Positions 30,205 through 38,899 of a DNA stretch of 64,000 bases are shown piece after piece. The notes below the pieces were generated by a model. The model ran no database searches. It saw nothing but the letters and a program-made list of their open reading frames with translations, and had not been told where the DNA came from. The stretch is taken from NCBI RefSeq assembly GCF_026651855.1, contig NZ_CP093280.1, positions 4,690,001-4,754,000 of the forward strand. Direction: 5' to 3'. The position numbers were made by a program, and so were the translations under genes. Position 1 is the first letter of the stretch. Every line of letters begins with the position of its first letter. Source of the DNA: Pseudomonas silvicola (GTDB lineage: Bacteria; Pseudomonadota; Gammaproteobacteria; Pseudomonadales; Pseudomonadaceae).

Positions 30205-30893
30205 GTAGTACCGCGCGCCAGCTCGGGAAGAAGACGCTGCGGTGGGCAGGGTTGTACGCGGTGCTGCCTTCCCGAGCTTCGCCCGGTCCTACAGTGGACC
30301 ATGTTCGGGCACGTTCCGCGGCCCCCTGTAGGACCGGGCGCCAGCTCGGGAAGCAGTCGCCGCGGTGGGCAGGGTTGTACGCGGTGCTGCCTTCCCGAGC
30401 TTCGCCCGGTCCCACAGTGGACCGTGTTCGTGCAGGTTCCGCGAACCCCTGTAGGACCGGGCGCCAGCTCGGGAAGCGGTCGCCGCGGTGGGCAGGGTTG
30501 TACGCGGTGCTGCCTTCCCGAGCTTCGCCCGGTCCCACAGTGGACCGTGTTCGTGCAGGTTCCGCGAACCCCTGTAGGACCGGGCGCCAGCTCGGGAAGC
30601 AGGCGCCGCGGTGGGCAGGGTTGTACGCGGTGCTGCCTTCCCGAGCTTCGCCCGGTCCCACAGTGGACCATGTTCGGGCACGTTCCGCGGCCCCCTGTAG
30701 GACCGGGCGCCAGCTCGGGAAGCGGTCGCCGCGGTGGGCAGGGTTGTACGCGGTGCTGCCTTCCCGAGCTTCGCCCGGTCCCACAGTGGACCGTGTTCGT
30801 GCAGGTTGCGCGAACCCCTGTAGGACCGGGCGCCAGCTCGGGAAGCGGGCAACGCGGTTGATCTGGCAGACCCCTTCCCGAGCTTCTGTCGTT
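30205..30893. repeat. Tandem REPIN array, family B, six units of 123 bp
   Basis: Unit starts GTAG(G)ACCGGGCGCCAGCTCG at 30205 (degenerate), 30328, 30451, 30574, 30697 and 30820: exactly 123 bp each. Each unit has a left REP, a spacer with GCGGTGGGCAGGGTTGTACG, a right REP CGAGCTTCGCCCGGTCCCAC, and a 35-bp linker of two alternating versions (GTTCGTGCAGG or GTTCGGGCACG). The last unit has a different spacer. A decayed family C element (30165-30193) precedes it and a family C fragment (about 30926-30945) follows. No gene in this stretch. Confidence 0.92.
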
Positions 30894-30965
30894 AGCGGCT
30901 GTGAGGCGTCGTTTGCACGGCGTACGTGACGCGGCCAGGTCCCTTGCTGGCGGATCGATACCGGG

Positions 30966-31592
30966 TCATGTCGCCGTCTGGTTGTGCAGCTCGGTGCTGG
31001 CCTGCAACCATGCGAACCCGCCATCACGGACGACCAGCACGCGGTCCTGGGGAATCTCGATCAACGGAACCCGCGCTGCGTCCATGCCGCCTCGCAGCGC
31101 CAGCACGCTGCGCAGGATACCCGCATGGGCGACGATCACCGTGTCACCGGTCAGGCCTTGCAGCACGGCCTCGACCCGGTCGAACACCATGGGGTAATTT
31201 TCCCCGCCCGGCGGGGGATAGTTCAATGGGTCGGCCCAGCGTTCCTCATAGTGGTGAGGCGCCTGTTCGCGAATCTGCTCCCAGCTCAAGCCTTCCCACT
31301 CGCCGAAATGAATCTCCACCAGACGTTCGTCCTGGCGGTAGTCGGCCGCCGTCAATCCGGCGCCGCTGCGCACGATTTCCATGGTCTCGCGTGTGCGCGC
31401 CAAGGGGCTGGCGACAAAGTCCCAGGTCGTCAGATCCAGGGGCAAGGCCTTCAGGCACAGACCGGACTGGGCCGCCTGGCCGCGGCCCGTGTCATTCAGG
31501 GGAATGTCGCGGCGGCCTTGCAAAAGGCGTTGGGCGTTCCAGGCGGTTTCGCCATGGCGAATCAGCAACAGGGTAGGGGCAGGGCGGGACAA
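30966..31592 (-). CDS. Histidine phosphatase family protein (phosphoglycerate-mutase-like)
   Basis: 208 residues from TTG 31592, chosen because GGAGG lies 5 bp before it; a GTG start 4 codons earlier is possible. LLLIRHGETAWN near 9 holds the phospho-acceptor His, ASPLARTRET near 70 an active-site Arg, and VIVAHAGILRSVL near 160 the second His. Related enzymes act on alpha-ribazole phosphate, phosphosugars or small phosphates; the substrate is not evident and no cobalamin gene is nearby. Confidence 0.82.
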   Translation of the reverse strand: MSRPAPTLLLIRHGETAWNAQRLLQGRRDIPLNDTGRGQAAQSGLCLKALPLDLTTWDFVASPLARTRETMEIVRSGAGLTAADYRQDERLVEIHFGEWEGLSWEQIREQAPHHYEERWADPLNYPPPGGENYPMVFDRVEAVLQGLTGDTVIVAHAGILRSVLALRGGMDAARVPLIEIPQDRVLVVRDGGFAWLQASTELHNQTAT

Positions 31593-31728
31593 GAAAACCT
31601 CCACTGAATATCGGGCCGAATGAAGTCGCCCGTATCCTAACGCGGGTGAACCGCCGGCAGGCCACTTTCTGCTACGGTGAGGTCTTCTTGCCCGTGAGGC
31701 CGCGTCGAAATGGGGGGTATGCCAAGCC

Positions 31729-32925
31729 TCAATCACGCTCGCGCATGAAGAACCCGGCCACGTACTTGCGGAAAGTGTCCAGGCTCTTGAAGTCGGCCAG
31801 GCGCTTGAAGGTATCGCTGCTGGGTTCCGGCCCCAGGGGCTGGTTCATCAGCGACACCGACAGCACCCGGTCCAGGTCGGAGCTGAGTACCAGTTCGTCC
31901 ATCACGTCGCCGCCGATCACTGGCCGGCGCATGATCACCTTCACGCCCTTGCCTGCCATCCAGTCGATCAGCGAGACGAGCATCTTCAACGGTTCGCGCT
32001 CTTCCTCGCGCAGCACCGGGAACAGGTGCGCACGCGACAGCACCGGCACCGTGGCCACATGGATCATTTCGTAATACTGGCTGCCGGCCGTGGTCGGCGA
32101 ATACAGCGCCAGGGCCAGCAGCGGCCCGTTGGTGCGCTCGCCGCCCCATAGCCAGTGGTGACCCTGAAAGTCGAAGCCGTTGTCGCTGCGGCCGTTGAAC
32201 ACCTTGCGCGTGCGCACTTCGTTGACGCAATCGAGCAGCAGGCCGTAGCGGCGCTGGCTGCCGAACGCCGTGGACTCCTTGAGGCGTGCCTTGAGCATCA
32301 TCATGTGCTTCATGTCGATGCGCGTTTCCAGGTAGTTGCTGGCCGGAACGCGCTCTACCAGCGGGTAGCGGCTGGCGACGCCGCGCAATTCGGCGAACTG
32401 CTGGGTCAGGTCTTTTTTCAGGTGGCTGGCATACACGTTCAGCCCCGACGCCTCGATGAAGGTCACCAGCAGCGACAGCAGGCGATGCTGTTCCTTGCGG
32501 CTACCCACGCCGCTGCCACTCCCGGTGCCCTCAACGGTGCCCGCGGGGCGAAACTCGCCGATCAGCTTGAGCGGCACGTCCGGCGCTAGCCAGGCGGCCG
32601 GTGGCTCGTCACGCTCACCGGCGCTGCCTGGCTCGCGTTCGTCCTTGATGAACGGACAGTCTGGCGCATGGTCGGCAGTGCCCGGGTTGTTCTTCAGGAA
32701 CAGTGTGCCAGTGCTGCTGTTGAGGGTCACGTTCATGACCGGCAGGGCCGTGGCCTGGCAGTCGCATGCCAGCCACTGGCCGGCGCCGCGCACCTTCATC
32801 AGCCACTGGTTGGCCTGCAACAGGCGGTGGCCGTCGAGCTGGTTCAGGACAAAGCCTTCGACCAGCACCTGCTCGGCTGCGGTAAGGGTGCGCACCAGGG
32901 CGCCGTTCTTTTCGATGATTCGCAT
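31729..32925 (-). CDS. Unrecognised protein with N-terminal cysteine cluster, 398 aa
   Basis: No family recognised with confidence. The N-terminal 90 residues carry WLACDCQATALP (Cys54, Cys56) and DHAPDCPF (His86, Cys90), which looks like a small metal-binding site. A low-complexity GTGSGSGVGS linker near 135 precedes a mixed alpha/beta part with a basic MKHMMMLKARLKEST stretch near 208 and WLWGGERTNG near 255. No signal peptide or membrane helix. Alone on its strand, with a weak ribosome site. A nucleic-acid or metal role is a guess. Confidence 0.75.
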   Translation of the reverse strand: MRIIEKNGALVRTLTAAEQVLVEGFVLNQLDGHRLLQANQWLMKVRGAGQWLACDCQATALPVMNVTLNSSTGTLFLKNNPGTADHAPDCPFIKDEREPGSAGERDEPPAAWLAPDVPLKLIGEFRPAGTVEGTGSGSGVGSRKEQHRLLSLLVTFIEASGLNVYASHLKKDLTQQFAELRGVASRYPLVERVPASNYLETRIDMKHMMMLKARLKESTAFGSQRRYGLLLDCVNEVRTRKVFNGRSDNGFDFQGHHWLWGGERTNGPLLALALYSPTTAGSQYYEMIHVATVPVLSRAHLFPVLREEEREPLKMLVSLIDWMAGKGVKVIMRRPVIGGDVMDELVLSSDLDRVLSVSLMNQPLGPEPSSDTFKRLADFKSLDTFRKYVAGFFMRERD

Positions 32926-33148
32926 AACGGGTCAGGCAAGTCCCTGGCCAAAATGGCCGCTGCACGTTGATGGATTGCTCGGGAGCAGGTCGTCTCTGCG
33001 CAGTGTACCTGAGCGCTACACCGGCGTTCAGTCTGCTGAGCCGAGCATGCCGTCGGCCGCCAGGTACGGTGTGATGGCTTAAGTTGCGTAAAACGCATAT
33101 TAACTTATGCCTAAAATGAATTTCACGGTTCGAAGGGGGGCTGTTAGC

Positions 33149-33184
33149 TTATGTGCAAAGGTTGTCAGCAACCTTGCGCATATA
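33149..33184. promoter_or_regulatory. Long imperfect palindrome upstream of the sulfonate-binding protein gene
   Basis: GCAAAGGTTG and CAACCTTGC flank TCAG (33155-33178) and are continued outward by TTAT/ATATAA words. The structure sits 25-60 bp before GTG 33209. It could be an operator or a hairpin in the 5' leader. The rest of the gap 32926-33208 shows nothing else. Confidence 0.4.
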
Positions 33185-33208
33185 ACCGAATTATAGGAGA
33201 TTGCCGCC

Positions 33209-34168
33209 GTGCGTACCTTCCTGCAACTGGCCGCCGCCGCGCTGGCCGCCTCCATCAGCCTCGGCGCCTCGGCACTGACCCTGACCGTGGGCGACCAGAG
33301 CTATAACACTCGCGCGGTGATGGACGCCGCCGGGGTGCTGGACAACCTGCCGTACACCTTGGAGTGGAAGCAGTTCACCGCGGGCTCGCCAGTGGCCGAA
33401 GCACTGAACGCCGGCAGCCTCGACCTGGGCTTGCTGGGCGATGCGCCGCCGCTGTTTCTCGGCGCCCTGGGCGCACCGATCAAGGTCATCGCCGTGACCC
33501 AGCAAAACCTCGACGGCGTCGCCATCGTGGTAGGCAAGCATTCGCCCATCAAGCACATTGCCGACATCCGTGGCAAGCGTGTGGCGATCTGGAAAGGCTC
33601 CTGGAGCCAGCAACTGTTGTTCACTGCGCTGGACAAGGCGGGCGTCCCCCGTGACTCGGTGGAGGTGCGCTACCTCAGCGCCCTGGACGCCTCCCACGCC
33701 CTGGACGGCGGTTCGGTGGACGTGATCGCCACCTGGGAACCCTACGTTACCCAGCAGGAGCGCCAGGGTGGCCGCGTGATCGCCTCGGCCAAGGGGCTGA
33801 TTCCGGCGCAGAGTTTCGTGGTCGCCAACAACCGCTCGCTGGACGACAAGCGCGCCGCCATCAGCGACTTTCTGCAGCGCCTGAAAAAGGCCCGCGAGTG
33901 GACCGTCACCGACCCGGCTCATAACGATGCCTACGCCGACGCCTGGGCCGCCCGTACCCGCGCCGACCGCGACATCGCCCGCGCCTGGTTCGGCCGGGCC
34001 AAGACCGATGTCGGCCCGGTCACGCCGCAAAGCATCGCCGATGCGCAGACAACCATCGATTTCTTCAGCGGCCTGGGGCTGATCAAGTCCTACCCGGCTG
34101 CCAGCCTGTTCGACACTTCCTTCAACGCTGCCCTGCAGCAGCCCGCCACGGCCCAGGCCGCGCCATAA
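33209..34168 (+). CDS. Periplasmic sulfonate/taurine-type ABC substrate-binding protein (SsuA-like)
   Basis: 319 residues from GTG 33209 (GGAG 8 bp upstream) with a signal peptide ending GASA near 22. The family pattern is clear: FTAGSPVAEALNAGSLDLGLLGDAPPLFLGALG near 53, KGSWSQQLLFTALDKAG near 131 and DVIATWEPYVTQQE near 172. Such proteins deliver alkanesulfonates, taurine or nitrogen analogues to an ABC importer, but no permease or ATPase gene is adjacent. The next gene, 18 bp on, is a flavin monooxygenase, suggesting organosulfur use. Confidence 0.85.
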   Translation: MRTFLQLAAAALAASISLGASALTLTVGDQSYNTRAVMDAAGVLDNLPYTLEWKQFTAGSPVAEALNAGSLDLGLLGDAPPLFLGALGAPIKVIAVTQQNLDGVAIVVGKHSPIKHIADIRGKRVAIWKGSWSQQLLFTALDKAGVPRDSVEVRYLSALDASHALDGGSVDVIATWEPYVTQQERQGGRVIASAKGLIPAQSFVVANNRSLDDKRAAISDFLQRLKKAREWTVTDPAHNDAYADAWAARTRADRDIARAWFGRAKTDVGPVTPQSIADAQTTIDFFSGLGLIKSYPAASLFDTSFNAALQQPATAQAAP

Positions 34169-34186
34169 CCGACAAGGACCGTTGCC

Positions 34187-35506
34187 ATGAGCACACGTCA
34201 ATTGAAACTGGGGGCCCTGACCATGGGCGTCGGTGGCCCCGGCCGCCACAACCTGTGGCTGGACCCCGAATTGCCCAGCGACGCCAGCGTCAATATCGAC
34301 TGGTACATCGACATCGCCCGACAGGCCGAAGCGGCGCTGTTCGACCTGGTGTTCATCGTCGACAGCCAGTTCATCACCCCCGGCTCGCCACCCCATTACC
34401 TCAACCGCCTGGAGCCGTTGACGCTGCTGTCGGCGCTGGCCGTGACCACCCGGCACATCGGCCTGGTGGGCACCCTGACCACGTCCTACAACGAACCCTT
34501 CAACGTGGCCCGGCGCCTGGCCTCGCTGGACCTGATCAGCAAGGGCCGCGCTGGCTGGAACGTGGTCACCAGCGGTGATGCCGGCACCGCGGGCAACTAC
34601 GGCCGCGATGAGCACTATGACTACGACACCCGCTACGGCCGTGCCAAGGAACATGTGCAGGTGGTGCAGGGCCTGTGGCAGTCCTGGGAAGACGATGCGT
34701 TTGTCCGCGACCGCGCCACCGGGCGCTATTTCGACCCGGCCAAACTGCATGCGCTGAACCACAGGGGTGAGCACTTCTCGGTGGTGGGCCCGCTGAACCT
34801 GCAGCGCTCGCCCCAGGGCCAGCCAGTGATCTTCCAGGCCGGCGATTCGGAGCAGGGCAGGGAGCTGGGCGCGGCCATCGCCGATGTGATTTTCACCCAC
34901 GCCCCGAGCCTTGAGCAGGGCCAGCAGTTCTACCGCGAAATCAAAGAGCGCGCCGTGCGCCAGGGCCGCGACCCCGAGCAGGTGCTGGTGCTGCCGGGCG
35001 CCGAGGTATTTGTCGGCGACACGGACGAGCATGCTCGCGAACTGGAGCGTCAGTACCATCAGGCCGACCACAGCTTTGAACAGGCCCTGGTGGAGTTCGG
35101 CCGCTCCTTTGGCTGGCATGATTTCCGCCAGTACGAACTCGACGCGCCGTTTCCAGCCCAGGCACTGGAATGGGCGCGCAGCAGTTTCTTTACCGCCGCC
35201 AAACGCATCACCGACCGCGCGGTGAGTGAAAACCTGACGCTGCGCCAGGCGGTGGAAGCATCACGGCAACTGCGCCCGGGTGCTTTCGTCGGTACGGCCG
35301 AGACCGTGGCGGCGAAAATGGCCGAATGGTTCGACGCGCGTGCGGTGGATGGTTTCAATATCTACATCGGCCACCCGGGGCAGTTCCGCCGCTTCACCGA
35401 AGAGGTCGTGCCGTTGCTGCAGGAAAAGGGCGTGTACCGGCGCGAGTACCCCGGCACCACCCTGCGCGAGAACCTGGGCTTGGATATCCCGCGCAACGTG
35501 CGCTGA
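34187..35506 (+). CDS. FMNH2-dependent monooxygenase, NtaA/SnaA/DszA subfamily
   Basis: 439 residues, bacterial-luciferase-like fold. LGALTMGVGGPGRHNLW at the start, RRLASLDLISKGRAGWNVVTS near 111 and QAGDSEQGRELGA near 221 are typical of the NtaA/SnaA/DszA group, which use reduced FMN and oxygen to open C-S or C-N bonds. A separate flavin reductase is required and none is seen here. Co-directional with the SsuA-like gene, so it probably desulfurises the imported compound. AAGGA precedes the ATG. Confidence 0.88.
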   Translation: MSTRQLKLGALTMGVGGPGRHNLWLDPELPSDASVNIDWYIDIARQAEAALFDLVFIVDSQFITPGSPPHYLNRLEPLTLLSALAVTTRHIGLVGTLTTSYNEPFNVARRLASLDLISKGRAGWNVVTSGDAGTAGNYGRDEHYDYDTRYGRAKEHVQVVQGLWQSWEDDAFVRDRATGRYFDPAKLHALNHRGEHFSVVGPLNLQRSPQGQPVIFQAGDSEQGRELGAAIADVIFTHAPSLEQGQQFYREIKERAVRQGRDPEQVLVLPGAEVFVGDTDEHARELERQYHQADHSFEQALVEFGRSFGWHDFRQYELDAPFPAQALEWARSSFFTAAKRITDRAVSENLTLRQAVEASRQLRPGAFVGTAETVAAKMAEWFDARAVDGFNIYIGHPGQFRRFTEEVVPLLQEKGVYRREYPGTTLRENLGLDIPRNVR

Positions 35507-35674
35507 CGCCTCGCACGGTGGACCGAGCTTCGCCCGGTCTCGCAGGTTGGCGGCGGGGCGTTGCACGCCGCATATCGCGTCAACACTGTCGTCAATGGGC
35601 AAACCCCCTGGGCGTGTACGGGCTATCATCAACCCGCCAAGTGCCACCAGAGCACCCGCCAGGAGGAACGCCCC

Positions 35675-36430
35675 ATGACCCGCCCCGCAACCTGCAGCGA
35701 TACCGAGTGGCAAGCCCGCTGTGACCTCGCCGCGCTGTACCGCATGATCGCCCACTTTCGCATGACCGACCTGATCGACACGCACCTGACGTTGCGGGTG
35801 CCGGGTCCTGAGCATCACTTTCTGATCAACCGTTACGGCGTGCTGTTCGACCACATGCGCGCCAGCGACCTGGTACTGATCGACCAGCACGGCAAGGCGG
35901 TGGACCCCGCGTGTGCGCACATCCCGGTGAACGCCGCAGGCTTCGTGATTCACTCCGCCATCCACATGGCCCGCCCGGACCTGGCCTGTGTGATCCACAC
36001 CCACACGGCGGCGGGTATCGCGGTGTCTGCCCAGGAACAGGGGCTCCTGCCCATCAGCCAGCATGCGCTGAAGTTCTACGGCAAGCTGGCTTACCACACC
36101 TACGAAGGCATCGCCTTGTCGCTGGACGAACGCCAGCGGCTGATCGCCGACCTGGGCCCGCACCGGGCGATGATCCTGCGCAACCATGGCCTGCTGGTGG
36201 GCGGGGGCAATGTGGCCGAGGCGTTCCACGAAATCCATTTCCTCGAGCGTGCCTGCCAGGCCCAGATCCAGGCGCTGGCCGGGGGCGGCAAGCTGATCTA
36301 TCCGTCAGCGGACGTGTGCGCCCACACGGCCAGGCAGTTCGAAAGCGACGGCGTCGAGCAGATCATCGACCTGGCCTGGGCCGCCGCCTTGACGCTGATC
36401 GAGGGCCAGCGCGAGGCCTGGTGTTCCTGA
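35675..36430 (+). CDS. Class II aldolase/adducin family protein
   Basis: 251 residues from ATG 35675, which has a strong AGGAGGA. Zinc ligands in CVIHTHTAAGIAVSA near 106 and AMILRNHGLLVGGG near 166, as in L-fuculose-phosphate-type aldolases. This long subgroup (about 250 residues) is common in proteobacteria without a proven reaction. An unrelated gene lies on either side, so no pathway is suggested. Confidence 0.85.
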   Translation: MTRPATCSDTEWQARCDLAALYRMIAHFRMTDLIDTHLTLRVPGPEHHFLINRYGVLFDHMRASDLVLIDQHGKAVDPACAHIPVNAAGFVIHSAIHMARPDLACVIHTHTAAGIAVSAQEQGLLPISQHALKFYGKLAYHTYEGIALSLDERQRLIADLGPHRAMILRNHGLLVGGGNVAEAFHEIHFLERACQAQIQALAGGGKLIYPSADVCAHTARQFESDGVEQIIDLAWAAALTLIEGQREAWCS

Positions 36431-36521
36431 AGGTTTTGGCAACACAATCCCAGGCAGGGCAGGGTGGTGGAATCAGGTAGGGTGCCCATTCGTCTGGGTT
36501 TACCGTGCAGGATGGTGTTCG

Positions 36522-37715
36522 ATGAAACGCTTTACCCCCATCGCCGGGCTACTGGCCTGCCTTACATGGCCCGCCGCGGCCGCCGACCTGATCGGGTTCT
36601 GGGACAGCCCCCGCCACGGCGGCAACAGTTTCAACCGCCTGCCGCCCTCGGCTGAGTATTACCAGGCCTTGAGCGACTACGGTGCCAGTTGGGTGCGCCT
36701 GTCGTGGGACAAGTGGCGGCCGGCCCGTCGCGACTTTCTGCTCGGTGATGCCGACCAGTACACCGGCCTTGCCCAGGACGATCTGCGCACGCTGATCAGC
36801 AACCTGGACCGCGCCCATGCCGCAGGCTTGAAAGTGGTGATCACGCCGTTGTCCCTGCCGGGCATGCGCTGGTCGCAGAACAACCAGGGCCGTTTCGACG
36901 ACCGCCTGTGGCAGGACAAGCGCTGGTGGGCGCAATCGGCCGCCTATTGGCGCGACCTGGCCGCGGCCCTCAAGGACCATCCGGCGGTGGCCGCCTACAA
37001 CCTGATCAATGAACCGGCTCCGGAAAAACACGGCGGCCTGGCCGAGCACGCCGCTGCCCAGGCCATGCACGCCTGGTACGCCACCCACCGGGGCACGGCC
37101 CGCGACTTGCCGGCGTTGTATACGCAACTGGTGGCCGCGGTGCGTGAGGTGGACCCACGCACGCCCATCATGCTCGACGCCGGTTGGTACGCCGCGGCGG
37201 ACGCCTTTACCTACTGGCCCCACGCCCTGGCCGACCAGCGCCTGCTGTACAGTGTGCACATGTACGAGCCCTACGCTGCCACCAGTGCCCCGAACCTTTC
37301 GCGCGCCACGCCGCTGGGCTATCCAGGCGCCGTGCCCTTCGGCGGCCAGGTGCAGCACTGGGGCGCCGCTCGGGTGGCGGACTACCTGCGGCTGCCGCTG
37401 GCCTGGGCCGAACGGGTCGGCGTGCCTCGCCAGCGCCTGGTGGTGGGGGAGTTCGGTTGCATGCGCCGCTTGCCGGGTTGCCGGCAATACCTGGACGACG
37501 TGCTGGCCGCCCTGGACCGTCAAGGCTTGCACTGGGCTTTCTACAGTTTCCGTGAGGATAACTGGGATGGCATGGACTATGAATTGGGCACCGCCAAGGT
37601 GCCGTGGCGCTACTGGCAGGCCATCGAGCGCGGGGAACCCGATCCGTTGCCCCGCCAGGCTACCCCGCTGTTCGAGCCCATCCGGCATCGGCTGGCCCCC
37701 GCGGGCCCCGAGTAG
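36522..37715 (+). CDS. Secreted glycoside hydrolase family 5 protein
   Basis: 397 residues with a signal peptide cleaved after AAA near 21. GH5 catalytic pair: acid/base Glu164 in YNLINEPAP and nucleophile Glu310 in VVGEFGC; conserved HMYEPY near 246 and a late WAFYSFREDNWDGMDYE. It should cleave a beta-glucan or mannan outside the cytoplasm. It lacks a carbohydrate-binding module. Not part of a cellulose synthesis cluster here; monocistronic. Confidence 0.88.
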   Translation: MKRFTPIAGLLACLTWPAAAADLIGFWDSPRHGGNSFNRLPPSAEYYQALSDYGASWVRLSWDKWRPARRDFLLGDADQYTGLAQDDLRTLISNLDRAHAAGLKVVITPLSLPGMRWSQNNQGRFDDRLWQDKRWWAQSAAYWRDLAAALKDHPAVAAYNLINEPAPEKHGGLAEHAAAQAMHAWYATHRGTARDLPALYTQLVAAVREVDPRTPIMLDAGWYAAADAFTYWPHALADQRLLYSVHMYEPYAATSAPNLSRATPLGYPGAVPFGGQVQHWGAARVADYLRLPLAWAERVGVPRQRLVVGEFGCMRRLPGCRQYLDDVLAALDRQGLHWAFYSFREDNWDGMDYELGTAKVPWRYWQAIERGEPDPLPRQATPLFEPIRHRLAPAGPE

Positions 37716-37831
37716 AAGTCAGCTGGCCGGCCCGGCTCCTGCGCTAGATCGCTTGCCGCAAGCCCGCCGGGGCCGTATCTTTGTCGCCTGATCAACGAAT
37801 TGAATCCTTGCGATCATCTGTAGAGGGCATC

Positions 37832-38851
37832 ATGAGCGGCGCTGGCATAAACTGGGACAACCTGGGTTTCGACTACATCAAGACAGATCTGCGCTTTCTG
37901 TCGGTATGGCGCGATGGCGCTTGGCAGGAAGGCACGCTGACTGAAGACAACGTCCTGCACATTGCTGAAGGCTCGACGGCGATTCACTACGGCCAGCAGT
38001 GCTTCGAAGGCCTGAAGGCCTACCGTTGCAAGGACGGTTCGATCAACCTGTTCCGTCCCGACCAGAACGCTGCGCGCATGCAGCGAAGCTGCTCGCGCCT
38101 GCTGATGCCGCATGTGCCTACCGAGATGTTCATCGAGGCCTGCAAGCAGGTGGTGCGTGCCAACGAGAAGTTCATCCCGCCTTACGGCACCGGTGGCGCG
38201 CTGTACCTGCGCCCGTTCGTGATCGGCGTGGGTGACAACATTGGCGTGCGTACCGCCCCCGAGTTCATCTTCTCGGTGTTCGCGGTCCCGGTCGGTGCTT
38301 ACTTCAAGGGTGGCCTGAAGCCGCACAACTTCTCCATTTCCACCTATGACCGCGCGGCCCCGCAAGGTACCGGCGCGGCCAAGGTCGGTGGCAACTATGC
38401 CGCCAGCCTGCTGCCAGGCGCCGATGCCAAGCAGCACAACTTCGCCGACTGCATTTACCTGGACCCGCTCACCCACTCCAAGATCGAAGAGGTGGGCTCG
38501 GCCAACTTCTTCGCCATCACCGAGAACAACGAGTTCGTCACGCCAAAATCGCCGTCGGTTCTGCCGGGTATCACCCGTCTGTCGCTGATGGAACTGGCTG
38601 AAAGCCGCCTGGGCCTGAAAGTGGTCGAGGGCGACGTGTTCGTCGACCAGCTGGACCAGTTCAAGGAAGCGGGCGCGTGCGGCACTGCTGCCGTGATCTC
38701 GCCGATCGGCGGTATCCAGTACAACGACAACCTGCACGTGTTCCACAGCCTGGAAAGCGTTGGCCCGGTGACCGTCAAGCTCTACAACGAGCTGACCGGT
38801 ATCCAGTTCGGCGACGTCGAGGCCCCGGCAGGCTGGATCGTCAAGGCCTGA
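37832..38851 (+). CDS. ilvE: Branched-chain amino acid aminotransferase
   Basis: 339 residues, fold-type IV PLP enzyme of the long (IlvE/BCAT II) type. HYGQQCFEGLKAYR near 50, YLRPFVIG near 127, the PLP lysine in GTGAAKVGGNYAASL near 190 and EVGSANFFAI near 227. It transfers amino groups between glutamate and the leucine, isoleucine and valine keto acids. ATG 37832 has AGAGG upstream. Codon use is highly biased, as for an abundant enzyme. Confidence 0.96.
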   Translation: MSGAGINWDNLGFDYIKTDLRFLSVWRDGAWQEGTLTEDNVLHIAEGSTAIHYGQQCFEGLKAYRCKDGSINLFRPDQNAARMQRSCSRLLMPHVPTEMFIEACKQVVRANEKFIPPYGTGGALYLRPFVIGVGDNIGVRTAPEFIFSVFAVPVGAYFKGGLKPHNFSISTYDRAAPQGTGAAKVGGNYAASLLPGADAKQHNFADCIYLDPLTHSKIEEVGSANFFAITENNEFVTPKSPSVLPGITRLSLMELAESRLGLKVVEGDVFVDQLDQFKEAGACGTAAVISPIGGIQYNDNLHVFHSLESVGPVTVKLYNELTGIQFGDVEAPAGWIVKA

Positions 38852-38860
38852 TGCCTGATG

Positions 38861-38886
38861 GCGGGAGCTGGCCAGCCAGCTCCCGC
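38861..38886. terminator. Bidirectional hairpin between ilvE and TonB receptor
   Basis: GCGGGAGCTGG and CCAGCTCCCGC form an exact 11-bp stem with a CCAG loop, in the 48-bp gap between convergent genes. GC-rich, no T-run. Confidence 0.65.
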
Positions 38887-38899
38887 ACGGCCGTGGCCG

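Noticed and set aside
30252..30929. Open frames of 186-225 codons across the second array, with a perfect 41-residue repeat
   Set aside because: 123 bp is a multiple of three, so any stop-free unit stays open. This is a product of the pitch and not evidence of a repeat protein.
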